NCBI GenBank assembly: GCA_003313425.1
Contig: NHZP01000016.1
Location: 930,001-994,000, forward strand
Reading direction: 5' to 3'
Source of the DNA: Pseudopyrenochaeta lycopersici
Taxonomy: Eukaryota > Ascomycota > Dothideomycetes > Pleosporales > Pseudopyrenochaetaceae
DNA: 64,000 nt
This document shows, in pieces, positions 45,867 through 57,166 of the stretch. Made by a program: the position numbers and the translations under genes. The notes under the pieces are model-generated. The model worked only from the letters and a program-made list of their open reading frames with translations, searched no databases and was not told the origin of the DNA. Positions within the stretch are counted from its first letter, which is position 1; each line of letters starts with the position of its first letter.

Positions 45867-48134
45867 GGTGGCGATTAGATAGGCGAGAACTAGAAGAGTA
45901 TGAGGTGTCTTTTACAGAAATTTGTTTGAAGAAGGAGTGTTTGGGTGGTAAATGGAGAATAAACAGTCGTGTTGGCGGCGTGGATGTTTCTTGAGCTTGA
46001 GCTTCGAGGCAGCGAGGACGCGAGTCCGTGCCAGAGCTCAATGCCAAGACATCACAGCTCTTGCCCAAACTGGCTCTCCACTTCCTTTCACAACCAAAGC
46101 TATTGTTTGCTTTACACACGCCTTGATAATATGACCCGTTTGTATCGCGATCTAACGGCTACAAATGATGCCTGTGTACATCCTTGGTGATGCTCACCCC
46201 TCTTGACAGTAACAATTGCGGAATTTACCAACAGCAGCGACTTCTACAGCTGTTTAAAGGTCTTCTTAGCTCATTTCTCGAGCATCTATGTGTATTGATA
46301 GCACAGTCTAGAGATCACTCGACTATCTGTTAGGTTCCTTGTTGCATAATGCACGAGTAGGTGGCAATCGAGAGCCTTACTAATCACATGTATTATGCAC
46401 AAAAGATGTCTAGGTAAATCAAGTGTGCAGAAGGCCACAAGATTGGGCGTTGTCTACACCCATATGCGCTACTAAGCACCAGTGCGGAGACAGACGAAGA
46501 ATTTTTAGCCTTCTTGATTCAATGCATGCAGCAACTGCCTTTCCTACCAGAAAGCCAAGCCTGTGAAATCCAGATTTAGCTACGCAGGAGCACTATCACA
46601 AACTACATCTGGAAACTAGGTTTAATCCGGGTTATTTCCAGCACTTGAAGGTTACTCATACATCTCTCAAGCACGGGGAAGCCGCGGAGTGAATCGCACC
46701 ATGTATTTAACATAAGAGTGCTGAATCCACATCGTCCTTTTGCATCGTCCGCTTGCACTTCAGTTGCACCTACTGCATATTAATCATTGTGTCCGAGACC
46801 CCATCTATCGCCGGCAAGGTCTACCCTCGATACATGCATGCATTCCCTCGCCCGATCACGGTCGGAACTTAACGGCACGCCTACTCTTCACGCCCAGGTC
46901 TGAAAAGAGAAAGACAGGCGACGAGATGCACCTCGAACCTACACCGCGTACCATAGATGGCTCACCACAATTTTACGAGCGATGAGCAAGCCTGCAGGAT
47001 GATGGAGGAGGAGGCTCGGCCTGCTTAGTCTGATTAGATGATGATACCGAAAGCTCGCTCGTGAAAATGCCGTGTCCTTCGAGCTGTTTCTGCTCGAAAT
47101 GCACCCGACTCGCTGGGTGCTTTTTATAGACCCAAGCATACGGCCAGTCCCAATTCTGAGTCTGGAAGCGAACCTGCCTGCCGCGATGCAACGTTTTCTA
47201 CTTTTGGTTGGGGAAGCCCTAGCGTCCACCCAAGGTAATAGAACGCTAGCCCAGCGTATACCTACGCTGATTGAAGGGACACGGCGATTGTGATCGTTCT
47301 CAGCGCAAGCGATAGTGCCCTGCTCTTGAGGATCATTGTTGTATGGAACAGTGCGCAGATTTTGAAAGGAAAATCTGTGTTTTCTGGGGAGTAAAAGACT
47401 GGCCTCTTCTTAGCCTGACGTTACTACAGGTGGAATTGGCTAGCCTCCGCGATGCACACTCCGAAGACTTTTCCACTGACTCGAGCACCGAATCGAAAAT
47501 ACTGGAGAAGATTCCTCGTTTTCCAGAAGGGCTTACTGAAACCGATTCCCAGCTTCAGGAAAAACGGCTCGTGGACCAACGCCACAGATCTCACACACCG
47601 GTGTTTCCGACCCTCTGGTTCTGCATTCTGAGCCACATGGCATGCCGTTTCTCTCGGCAATATTCGAATGAGACGACATAACCGAGTGACTCAGCAAGCA
47701 AAACTTTAGCTAACGTGGGTGGCATGCATCATCCTTGATGGGAGTGGTATAAGCTTAAGGCTAGTAGGCTTCTCTCATACTGCGATTGGCGACGTCTCTA
47801 GGTATGGCTTCGAAGGATTCTTCTGGTCTGCGCACGCGCAATTGAAGGATGCAGGTCTACACGGAATATACCTTCTGGCACCACACTGGCAAGCAAGCCC
47901 GTAGCCCCAATTGATAACGGAATTGGGGTCTGACCGCAATGGGGGCTTCGAGACTCTTCACCTGCATTTCTACGCGAATGAGCAGGTAGTATTGGGACGC
48001 CGTTCCCCAGCTATCGTTTGCATATAAGCAACCCGGACTGACCGCTCCTGGGGATGTCTCTCTAGCCCAGCGCCCTGCTTCGCAGATCTTCCTAGAGCTC
48101 TGGTATTATTTCTCTGAAACTGACTGGCACAATT
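45867..48134. other. 2.3-kb gene-poor region
   Basis: Divergent between PUP2 and the kelch gene. One ATG-initiated frame of 112 codons (47343-47681) has no family resemblance. An inverted repeat lies at 47905-47928. No transposase or reverse-transcriptase remnant was recognised. Confidence 0.5.
47905..47928. repeat. Inverted repeat CCCCAATT-8-AATTGGGG
   Basis: Perfect 8-bp arms with an 8-base spacer (GATAACGG), 206 bases upstream of the kelch gene ATG; dyad symmetry suits a dimeric regulator but none can be named. Confidence 0.6.
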
Positions 48135-50247
48135 ATGTCACATCAATGGATTATCGGCCTACTGGCATGGCACACTCTTTTCGGCTTTACTACCGCACAA
48201 GTCCCCTCTGTTTGGAAACCTTATGACGTCGTGACGTATTACTGCTCGCGTTGGTATCATCAAGGCAAGTACCCTCTGCCCTTCTTTGAAGGTGAAGCGA
48301 CCACTGACTTGTGCAGCCGTTGTGAAGAATGATGTTCTCTACTTGTACGGTGGTATCCAGACTTTCAATGTGCCCAATCTTACAGTAAAGTCAACGAACA
48401 ACTCGCTGGGCTATAGTAAGTACCGCATCTCGCAATGCTTTTCTATGAAATTGCCGCATAGCCAAGAGCTGAAGTTATCTTGGCTGGGCAATCAAGAGAT
48501 ATTAATGACGTTGTTGCGTAGATTCTAACAACGTACAGATCCATTCCTTCTCGAAGTCGATCTTACGAAATCATGGGATTGGAAAACGAATATCACGTGG
48601 ATTGCTCTTGAGATCGAAAGTAACCCAAGGACTGGCGATTATGTCCGACATGCGATGACTAGTGGGGCTATGTATCACGGCCCTTACAACACTTCCAGCA
48701 TATGGACATATAGTGGTACCACCTTCAGAGGGAATAAGTCGTTCCTTGATTCGGACAAGGTCTACACAAACCAGTATCCGCTTTTTTCTTTTGACAATGC
48801 AACTCAAAATTGGAATCAATTCGATCTTGGACAGCTCAGGACCCCGAGTTACGGGCTCTCCGCCGAAGCCCCAGATCAAGGTTTGGCATTCTATCTTCAC
48901 GGCCAGACGGATAACGGCACTGAACCCTACACAAGAACCGACGGTGATACTGCAACGCTGTTGAACGGTATGATGGTCATAGACTTGGTCCATCAGACGG
49001 CAAAAAACATTTCGACCTCTAGTATGACAGACCCTCAACCTCGTATTGGAGGCTCTATGCAATACGTGCCCGGCGTTGGCGACAATGGAGTGATGCTGGC
49101 ATTGGGAGGCCGAGTGTATGACGGACTGAAGACTCCAACATCTCAAGACAAAGGCCGCCTACTGGCGTTTGATACTGTCGATATATTTGACATTGGCTCT
49201 TACCTCAATGAACCGGGTAACAACGGGACATGGTATCAGCAGACGACTTCTGGTGAGATTCCACCTCCACGTATCGACACGTGCACTGTGATTGCATCGG
49301 CTCCGGATAACTCATCACACAACATCTACATGTTCGGTGGGTGGGATCCGACGTTAACAAACACATGGTATGACGATGTTTACGTTTTATCACTACCCTC
49401 CTTCACCTGGGTGAAGATGTATTATGCGGAGTCTCCACGCTACGGACACACATGTCATGCAGTAGGCCGTCAGATGATCACAACCGGAGGAAGAAATATA
49501 CGCCGTAACATCACCGATTACTGTGATTGGGAATTGCACGGGATAGCAGTTTTAGATATGCCGACCATGACGTGGGGCAGTGTGTTCAACGCCACTCACG
49601 GAGATTATGAAGTAAGCAATATGGTGGTCGACAAGATTGGGGGAACACCACAAGGCGGCGATGCTAGGAGGATACCTGCGAATGGATGGTCTAGTCCGAA
49701 GGTTGGAGAGCTTATGAACTCAACTCGAATCTACTCCAATCTCAACGGAACAATCAAAGTTCTGCGATATAATACTCAACGGTCAGGACTGGATTCTCGC
49801 ACACGTACTGCGATTATCGCTGGCGTTACCGTCACCGTAGTGGTTCTCTTAGTTTGCGCCGCTTGGCTCTTCTATGTCTACCGCAAGCGTCGCAATCAAT
49901 CGAAACGAGCAGAGCTCTCTGCTGATCAAGATTCCCGTTCCAGCGTCAATGGGATGGATGAGAAACTCAAGTACGAGCTCTCGCCAGACGAGAAGAAGAT
50001 TTACGAGATGAAGGGAGAAGATTGGAGGTTCGAGGCTCCGGATACTCTGGTCAGAGCTGAAGCCGATAGAGCGAACGTCACGACACATGCTGTGGAGTTA
50101 CCGGCCACAAATTTTGGGGAACACGGTAGATGGGGAGTACCATTTATTAAATTGCCAACTCCGTCTGCATCGAGACGGGGAAGCGCTGCGACTGGTAAAC
50201 ACTCCCTGCGTATCTCATCGAGGAGGGGTAGCGAGAATATGGTTTAA
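48135..50247 (+). CDS. Single-pass membrane protein with kelch-repeat ectodomain
   Basis: Three exons, 48135-48264, 48317-48415 and 48539-50247, 645 residues. A signal peptide is present at residues 1-21 (LLAWHTLFGFTTAQ). The ectodomain has kelch-type repeats: VLYLYGGIQTF, PQPRIGGSMQYVPG followed by VMLALGGRVYDG, PPRIDTCTVIASA followed by IYMFGGWDP, and SPRYGHTCHAVGRQMITTGGR, with many N-glycosylation sequons. A TM helix at about 499-522 (AIIAGVTVTVVVLLVCAAWLF) is followed by YRKRR and a 120-residue cytosolic tail ending in SRRGS motifs. Similar proteins are common at the fungal cell surface, function unknown. Intron 1 starts with GC (GCAAGT) and is the only phase-compatible choice. Confidence 0.85.
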
Positions 50248-51484
50248 CGCGAGAACGATCTTGAAACGATTTTATGATGTATGAATGTAACAACTGTACG
50301 CTGCTTAGACTAGAAATGAATCTTATGTTGGAAGACTATGGAAGTTGTCTGGATCAAGTCTAGTGTCCCAAATATGTGATAGTGGGGTCGGCAACGAGTA
50401 ACATTGGCCATAGGGCTGCAGGTTGTAATACATCCTCTCATTCCTCAACCATCACCGCTGCACAACATTTGGTTCGAATTTGTGCTACTTCCAGGGATTG
50501 TGCGGCTCAACGCTCTGCTGGCGCGTGTCATCGCCACGTCGGGGCGAGCCCCGACGCATGAACCAACGCTCCTGAGTTCGGGCCAGCGCTATCCACGTCA
50601 TCATTCCATCCACATGGATTCTCGGTCATCATCATCATCGGACTCTGAATACCGTAACAGCGGCCTGTACGACTGACAAGAACACGAGGAGTATCAGGCG
50701 ATAGCCGTGTTACCGATGATGACATATCGGGCATGTGCCACCGCAAACTCACGCTCGTTAGGTGAGAAAGAAGGCGCAGCGAGCATTCAACCCTGCAAGG
50801 TTTCCCAGCGGTACCCCCAAATCAATATTTCGGGTGTTTATGAGTTTCTGGGAGATGAGCCAATTCATAAACGTTGTTCTCGCAGCTTAAACATTGGAGT
50901 GCAGGGCTCATGATCGACAAGTCTGGTTTATTTTTATCCGGATAGGTCCCAAAGTCGGACATTGACGTCGCCTCCAGAGCCGTTGAGTATTGGCTTCCCC
51001 ACATGGACCAATAACTAGTCAAGCCGGGAAAAAGACTCTTTCCTTTTCTGTCGTCAGCTACGTCTTTCTAGAATGCTTGGAATCTTCGATGCCAAAGTCA
51101 TCGTCTTGTGTTTCAGCGACAAATGTCAGCGTTGAGTTGGCGAAAGATGTCGCAGCATGCAAGTGTTGTGGAATGAGTACCTCCAAAGGTTTCCCTGCAT
51201 ACTTTTCCTCAGCGTGCAAAGAACGGATGCTGGCGGGAAGCCTGAACCCTGCATACGCTCTTTCTGTGATCGTCATCCATTCGCTGTCTCCCCTGCGGCT
51301 AATGCAAGTACTTGCCCATCACTTGGGGTAGACGTCACTGAGAAATAAATACTTAGTTTCTGTCACTCCTTTCTTCATTGTCTGCGCTGCATTGTCAACG
51401 ACCTCATCATACACCTCTCTAATTCGTCCTATCCGTTTCTAATTACTCTCATCCACTCGTTGTCTCACTAGTCGTATAGCAAGG
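50248..51484. other. Intergenic with palindrome, promoter of GH17 gene
   Basis: 1.2 kb between two + strand genes. Contains the perfect palindrome at 50537-50556 and a (CAT)n run near 50625. The 130 bases before the GH17 ATG are CT-rich, typical of a strong fungal promoter, with AAATAAATA at 51343-51351. Confidence 0.5.
50537..50556. repeat. Perfect palindrome CGTCGGGGC-GA-GCCCCGACG
   Basis: Nine-bp perfect GC-rich arms with a two-base centre, 290 bases after the kelch stop. Could form a hairpin in RNA or bind a symmetric regulator; GGGG/CCCC cores resemble stress-response elements. Confidence 0.7.
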
Positions 51485-52459
51485 ATGCGTGTTTCTTCTT
51501 CTTTCCTGGCCGCAGCGGGCCTCCTATCTACAGCCAACGCTGCCATCAAAGGCTTCAATTATGGCGCTCAGTTCAACAACGACCAAGCGAAGACACTAGT
51601 CGACTTTGAATACGAATTCAATGCCGCAAAGCAACTTCCAGGCACCGATGGATGGACCAGCGCTCGTCTATACACCATGATCCAGCATGGTACACAGAAT
51701 ACTGTCATCGAGGCTATCCAGGCCGCCATCAATACCAAAACCACTCTTCTCCTTGGAATGTGGGCTTCTGCCGGTCAGCAGGTGATCGATAATGAGATTG
51801 CCGCTCTCAAAGCTGCCGTTCAGCAGTATGGCACCGCCTTCACCGATCTGGTTGTTGGTATCTCAGTCGGTAACGAAGATCTTTACCGTGTCACTCCCAC
51901 CGGTATCTCCAACAACGCTGGGCCGGGTGCGCAACCGAGCGAGTTGGTTAGGTACATTCAACAAACCCGTGATGCTATTCGCGGCACTCCTCTCGAAGGC
52001 AAGCCAGTTGGTCATGTCGATACCTGGACTGTCTACGTTAATGCGACCAACAACCCGGTCATCGAGGCCCTCGACTTTATCGGCATGGATGCATACCCGT
52101 ACTTCCAGACTACCATGGCAAATAGCATTGGTAGTGCCAGCCAGCTCTTCTTCGATGCCTATTACGCCACCGTTGGTGCCGCTCAGGGCAAGCCTGTTTG
52201 GGTAACTGAGACTGGCTGGCCTGTATCTGGCCAGACACTGAACCAGGCTGAGGCTAATGCGAATAACGCCCGCATTTTCTGGGAGGACGTAACCTGCCAG
52301 CTCGTCAAGGACAACATCAACCTCTACTACTATATTCTGCAAGATGTGCAGTGGGGTAACCCAGTCCCTTCCTTCGGCATCAAGCCCGGAGGTGACCTCC
52401 TCACTGTACAACCGTTGTTTGACTTGTCCTGCCCTGCTAGTACCAAGCCGGTAAGCTAG
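51485..52459 (+). CDS. Secreted GH17 glucan endo-1,3-beta-glucosidase
   Basis: Single exon, 324 residues, ATG after a CT-rich leader. Signal peptide at residues 1-19 (SFLAAAGLLSTANA). The (beta/alpha)8 GH17 domain begins at IKGFNYGAQF. Proton donor Glu131 lies in VVGISVGNEDLYR and nucleophile Glu242 in PVWVTETGWP, both canonical. No Ser/Thr-rich tail or GPI site in this form, so probably soluble in the wall or medium, acting on beta-1,3-glucan as a Bgl2/EglC-type transglycosylase or hydrolase. The last codons, CCG followed by GTAAGCTAG, place the TAG stop inside a strong splice donor at 52451; an alternative spliced extension is treated separately. Confidence 0.93.
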   Translation: MRVSSSFLAAAGLLSTANAAIKGFNYGAQFNNDQAKTLVDFEYEFNAAKQLPGTDGWTSARLYTMIQHGTQNTVIEAIQAAINTKTTLLLGMWASAGQQVIDNEIAALKAAVQQYGTAFTDLVVGISVGNEDLYRVTPTGISNNAGPGAQPSELVRYIQQTRDAIRGTPLEGKPVGHVDTWTVYVNATNNPVIEALDFIGMDAYPYFQTTMANSIGSASQLFFDAYYATVGAAQGKPVWVTETGWPVSGQTLNQAEANANNARIFWEDVTCQLVKDNINLYYYILQDVQWGNPVPSFGIKPGGDLLTVQPLFDLSCPASTKPVS

Positions 52460-52567
52460 TTCCTTCCGCTGTTCCTTTCCTCTTCTTTATCACCACTCCT
52501 ATTCTTGTTGTTGTACAACCTCTCGGTAGCCGCATCTGTACTTTTTTACTTTCTGCCTGTCATCCAG

Positions 52568-53434
52568 CTACATTGGCACTGTCCTTGCATAGCCTCCAGA
52601 CGTTTGCCCGTACATTTACCAGCCTGTGCCTTGCGGCCTAAAGGTTGGAATGCACGGGCTAATGGATATGCAAAGTCATCTCCAATTGTGTCTACGACGT
52701 CAAGAAGCAGTAGTATTGGGGTACCGACAAGCACCAGGACGTCTCGTAAGAAAGCTGAAGTGAAGCCTGCCACTGTCATGCGCATAATCTGACATCGTAC
52801 AGCGCAATTAAGTTCTACACATCCGACAACCCAGCCCACAATCATCACTATTCCTGTGATCACCTTTGATCGCCCAACGCCAACAGTTGCCCCTTCCCCA
52901 TCGAAACCTTTGTCATCTGGCTCGCCTTTCCAAGATCTACCCGTCCCAAATACACCTCGCGGTCTTCCTGAGCCCTTTGAGGTACCGCACATGATCATTC
53001 CCATTGAAAAAGATTTCCCGGACAAAGTCAATGGAAACGGCTACGTGGCGCAACTATCGGACACGGTGTCCATGGTCCTCATTTATAACATAAACCCAGT
53101 CCACCAGGGCAAGACATGCACGCTTGCTTTCCACATACCACCGCTGTCCGATTATCTAGATCTCGGTCCTTTCAAGATCCAAGCCCCTGGTGGAATGAGC
53201 GTATCGCGTCTCAGCAGCCAAGTCTCCGAGGAAACCAGGGCCAAAGGTGTCGGTAGCTCAGTCCCTCTCGGTGGTGTGGCTTTCGTTCAGCCTGGTCACC
53301 AGTACAATATCGTGAGCTCACCTTGCGAGGCTGGACAGAGGATTGGGTATCAAGTTGATTCACTGAATGGCCTGGAAATGAATTGGTTTCAGATGACGAG
53401 TCCTCCACTGGGCCTGTTCCTGTTGGTGACTTAG
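52568..53434 (+). CDS. But2-like protein, 5' end unresolved
   Basis: The supported part is an exon ending at 52744 (TSTRTS before GTAAGA) joined in phase to 52800-53434 through an intron with AATCTGAC branch site and TACAG acceptor. The second exon encodes an S/T/P-rich linker (HPTTQPTIITIPVITF) and a C-terminal domain of about 140 residues: YVAQLSDTVSMVLIYNI, KTCTLAFHIPPL, GPFKIQAPGGMSVSRL, PGHQYNIVSSPCEAGQRIGY. This matches the fungal But2 / ubiquitin-3-binding-type domain, usually secreted. No ATG or signal peptide is found in frame in the upstream exon, so the start must be a further exon, possibly the GH17 gene itself, or the gene has lost its 5' end. The start given is the best acceptor candidate. 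Confidence 0.5.
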
Positions 53435-53868
53435 GCGAAAGGTTTGATCACACGAGTAGTCTGTTTGTAGGCGAGGATGTCGTTGTATTACTACGATAAA
53501 AGCGACGTAAAAGTCCTACCGTTCTTGTTAATGTTAATGTATATGCATGCTCGGAAACGAGATTCCCCTGCCGACCTCCTGTGATACCGGTTTTCTTGTC
53601 CATCTCTTTATCATCTTTATCGCTTTCCACATTGTTTTGTGCTGCCTAGCCAAGTCCCTTTTCCAGTCACATGTCATTCATCGTTATATCGAATAGGGAA
53701 GTAAGACGGCCATTTCAGGAGCCCAAATCTGACCAACACACCTACATCACGACACACGCATCCCCCACATCTGGATTACCGTTTGTGCCCTTTTCCGCGC
53801 TCTTCTCCAACTTGGCTCCGGTAGCGGCATTCCAGCACGGCGGAATTGAATAGCTTGGACTAGCCATT
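53435..53868. other. Convergent intergenic region
   Basis: 430 bases; no gene. One minus-strand frame (53742-53987) overlaps the next gene out of frame and is not supported. Confidence 0.4.
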
Positions 53869-54147
53869 TTAAGGCCTATACGGTGGCGGTGGTGTTTGAA
53901 GGTGAAGCCGTTTGCGAACCGTCGCTGGGCCAAAATATTCGTCGCCGCTCCTCTCGGGCGGTGCCGTTGATGGACTTGGGGGGCCACTCCTGGCTTCCGT
54001 GTACACGGACAGATTGTCGATATCTGTTGGTGTAGGCCTGGCTTTGAGTAGGATGAGTGCGTAGCGGAAAGCAGATGGTAGTTTGCTCGAGGAAGAAGTT
54101 GTGGAGGAGCGACGGCGGTGGATGGTTGGGGGGCAGGGTCGATGCAT
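53869..54147 (-). CDS. Small hypothetical protein (92 aa), start uncertain
   Basis: Frame of 92 codons from the ATG at 54147; it is open upstream to 54342 without another ATG. The sequence is basic and S/T/P-rich: HRRRSSTTSSSSKLPSAF, then RYALILLKARPTPTDIDNLSVYTE, a GPPSPSTAPPERSGDEYFG stretch and a PPPPYRP C-terminus with a PPxY-like motif. Composition and a short hydrophobic helix (ALILL) suggest a real disordered protein. An overlapping frame on the same strand (53876-54394) is longer but begins with a non-ATG codon. No family recognised. Confidence 0.35.
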   Translation of the reverse strand: MHRPCPPTIHRRRSSTTSSSSKLPSAFRYALILLKARPTPTDIDNLSVYTEARSGPPSPSTAPPERSGDEYFGPATVRKRLHLQTPPPPYRP

Positions 54148-55609
54148 TGTAGGCGCTGTTAAGAGGGGGCTTTTGTTTGGCAAAGGGCGATTGGTAGGTT
54201 GGTGGTGTAGTGGTGGGCTGGGGCGTATTGTTGGCTGGCTTGTGACAGGCGGGGCTGGCTGCAGTGTTGCGCAAGGGGTGGATTCTGATGGTGGCCTTTT
54301 TCTCTTCGCTTTGTTGTGTCTTCCTCTTTCTGTGCGTGGCAATAAACTGGTGGGAAAGATGGCTGATATGTTCTAGGTATGCCACTATGCCCACATTGGA
54401 CTTCGCGCCGTGAGTAAGTGCGCGTAGTCGTAGGTAGGTCAGAGGTGGATGCGAAGGGGCTTCTTTGTTGTCCGAGTCTCAGTAGATGAAGCCACGCACC
54501 TGCTTGATTCTTTATGTCGTACCTTCGCTCTAGTCTGCGCCTAGACGCGACTACTTTTCCCCCGCATGTGGTGCTTTAGGATTTCATGCCGTGCGCGCAC
54601 GTGCGATGTCCATGATATCCCCATTCGGAACAAAGAGCGGTTGAGGTAGTTGCGGCATGTCGTTGGCTGTGCGGAACGACCCTAGTGCATGAAGATGTGG
54701 TCTGTTTTCGGACTAGAATGTTTATGTTGAGGTTCGTAGTGCTTGAAACTTTGGCGTGGAATCCTGGGATGTCTGCCGAGATGCGTGGTGTCTCTCCCTA
54801 TCAGAGTCGAGGCTGTGTCGCACCCTCCAGGCTTTCAAGATTTGTTTTACCCTATGACCTTGAAAAGTAGGGAAGGCATCTAGATCTTCCGCGTGAGTTT
54901 ATGGATGATTTATTCTAGTGGGAAGAGTGGAACATTGACGCTGTATGTGTGATTGCGATTGTCGTCAACATGAGACCCTAATGAGGTGGTTGTGGCTGAG
55001 GACGGGAAAATCGCTCCAAAAACAGGTGAAACAGGTGAATCCATAGATAGATATAGTGAGTCAATTCAAGGGTTTAGAGAGGACTTCGATTCTACCTTAG
55101 CTCGTGAGGTTGCGCGGTTGTTTATGAATATGAACGGATGGCATGGTTCCGACAGTCAAGAGTTACGCAGGACATTTAGAGAATGACAACGACGCGCTAC
55201 ACGGGGGCTGCTAAGACAAAGTATTAGCTCTGCTTTGAGGCACTTCGGGTAAGGCAGTCTAGACATCGAACACTGTATCGTAGGAGTCCAACATCACACT
55301 TCAATATTACGGAGTCAGTGCAGATAGCTCTTTGGTACCAAGTACACAGAATTGGTTGCTTCAACATGAAGTCATGTTAAAATTGTATGTGCAAATTGAG
55401 CGAATTAAGTAAACATGTACAAATAACCCCATAACTTTAAAAAGAAAAAGAGATAACAGTGCAGAAAAAGGAGAACCCAAGCAGAGAACCATAACCCAAC
55501 AACAGAAAAAGGAAGAAAACGGTAGAAAACACAACTACTCCTTTTAGAACCACATTACCCTTCCCTCTTTCTTTTTTCCCCCTCCCATTCAATCTACACA
55601 GGGCGCTTT
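54148..55609. other. Intergenic, no gene seen
   Basis: 1.5 kb. The last 250 bases (55360-55600) are A-rich with AAAAAG/GAAAA runs and would be the 3' flank of the M43 protease. No coding frame is convincing. Confidence 0.5.
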
Positions 55610-56524
55610 TCAATTACCTTCTCGGAACATGGTCCACATATTCCTCATCCGCTCGACCTGCAAATTGGTGAAGCCCTCGTAGCACGAATCCACCGAATAG
55701 TCCATGTAGTTGTGAATAGGATCCACCTCACCAGCCTTCTGCTGGTCCGGGCAACTCCTCTTGGCCGGCTCGCTCGGGCAGCCCTCTGTCGCCGTGCTCT
55801 CCGTGGGCGTGTCGTCAATGTAGTCGCCAGGCCCGTCGCAAGTGTAGCCTTCAAAGGTGTGCAAGAGGCCGAGCCAGTGGCCCGTCTCGTGCACGGCGGT
55901 TTTGCCCCGGTTGTAGCCGTTCATGGCTCCGTCGGGCATGGTGTGGGCGTTCACGTTGCAGCCGTCGTTGAAGTAGACAGTGGGGTCTTCTTTGCCGTTG
56001 GCAATGGCACTTGGTAGTGTGCATCGACCCAACACTCCGCCAACCAGGTCGGTCTGGAAGTACAAGTTGAGAGTGCGGTAGGTGCCCTGGCGAAGTGACT
56101 TCTTCATCTCATTGTCGTCTTCCTTTTCGCCAATGGCCCATGCGTCATTGATGCTCCATGTGACGTTTATGAGATTGAAGGTGATGTCGTAGGGCTTGTA
56201 CGCTTCGTTCAGCGAGTCAAGTTGAGCAGCGGGCATGTCGTTTGTGATGGCGCCTTTGTTCTCGCTTTTGGCGACAATGTGGAAGACGACATCCACAGCA
56301 ATTGGACCTGAGTCTCTTCTTGCATTGTCTCGGGCCGCGAGAGCGGCGCGGGCAGCTGGCGAGCCGGCGCTGGTTCCGCCATGCAGTGATTGAACAGTCT
56401 CGAGGAAGTCATCAGAAGCATGAGCAGTGTCGGTGCCACAATCAAATGGTTTGGAGTCCGGATGGGTGGATCCGCTTGCCGCAGCTAGGAGGCCTAGCGA
56501 GGCAAGGAGAAGATGTGTGCGCAT
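55610..56524 (-). CDS. Secreted pappalysin-like M43 metalloprotease
   Basis: Single exon, 304 residues. Signal peptide at residues 1-19 (LLLASLGLLAAASG). A short propeptide-like region precedes the catalytic domain (VDVVFHIVAKSE from about residue 77). The zinc motif HExxHxxGxxH is exact: HETGHWLGLLH, residues 212-222, followed by TFEGYTC. The Met-turn is in NYMDYSVDSCYEGFT, with a conserved F-T-x2-Q-V-E-R-M end. Paired cysteines (GRCTL, DGCNVN, YTCDGPGD, EGCP, RSCPD, DSCYE) suggest several disulfides. Family members are extracellular endoproteases for nutrition or host-protein degradation. ATATAAG about 185 bases upstream may be the TATA element. Confidence 0.93.
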   Translation of the reverse strand: MRTHLLLASLGLLAAASGSTHPDSKPFDCGTDTAHASDDFLETVQSLHGGTSAGSPAARAALAARDNARRDSGPIAVDVVFHIVAKSENKGAITNDMPAAQLDSLNEAYKPYDITFNLINVTWSINDAWAIGEKEDDNEMKKSLRQGTYRTLNLYFQTDLVGGVLGRCTLPSAIANGKEDPTVYFNDGCNVNAHTMPDGAMNGYNRGKTAVHETGHWLGLLHTFEGYTCDGPGDYIDDTPTESTATEGCPSEPAKRSCPDQQKAGEVDPIHNYMDYSVDSCYEGFTNLQVERMRNMWTMFREGN

Positions 56525-57166
56525 GAGTGCAAGATTGGTAGTGAACCGGTTGTAGAATGCGCTTTTAGTCGGTGAAGGAAGGGGTTTTTTTTAGGGGCGG
56601 GGGGAGAGATTGTGGTACGTTTGCTGCTCGTAGAATGCTTTGTTATTGAACGTAGAATGCAGACAAACTCTGGTAAAGTTGCACGACTTGAGCATGTAAA
56701 CGCGACTTATATCCCCAACCACGAGGCAGTCTGGATTCTCAGGTTTCAGAATGTCCATGTGGGCTTAATGTGACGACTGTTCATGTACCTGGCTCTGGGC
56801 TTGCAAGACCCCTCAAGGGCAGATGCATGCGGTCGATGCATCAGACTTGTCTTGGGTGTCCACTACGATTGTAATCATGATACGATCTTGATAGAAGAAT
56901 ATCGCCCTTCCAGAAGATCAAGAAATTTGGTGATAATCGATTGCATTGACGAAACACAAAGACCATGATCCAGTCTCACGCTCGAACGCCTTAACTCCAC
57001 GACTCCAACCCGGTGATACATATACAATGCCGAGGACCCAGGCTTCATTCATTATTCAGCACAGAAAGAGGGGAAAAAAAGAGGGAAAAAAAGAGGGAAC
57101 AGCGACCCCCCAAAAAAAAGCTAGACGCTATAGTTGAAGGGGAGAAGTACAAGCGAACGCCGATGA
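56525..57166. other. Promoter region of M43 protease; purine-rich repeat
   Basis: 640 bases. The protease leader has T9 and G-rich runs at 56582-56605. At 57068-57097 the unit GAGGGAAAAAAA is repeated. No gene. Confidence 0.45.

Noticed and set aside
47343..47681. 112-codon ATG frame upstream of the kelch gene
   Set aside because: No recognisable features; a comparable frame lies on the opposite strand; cannot be told from chance.
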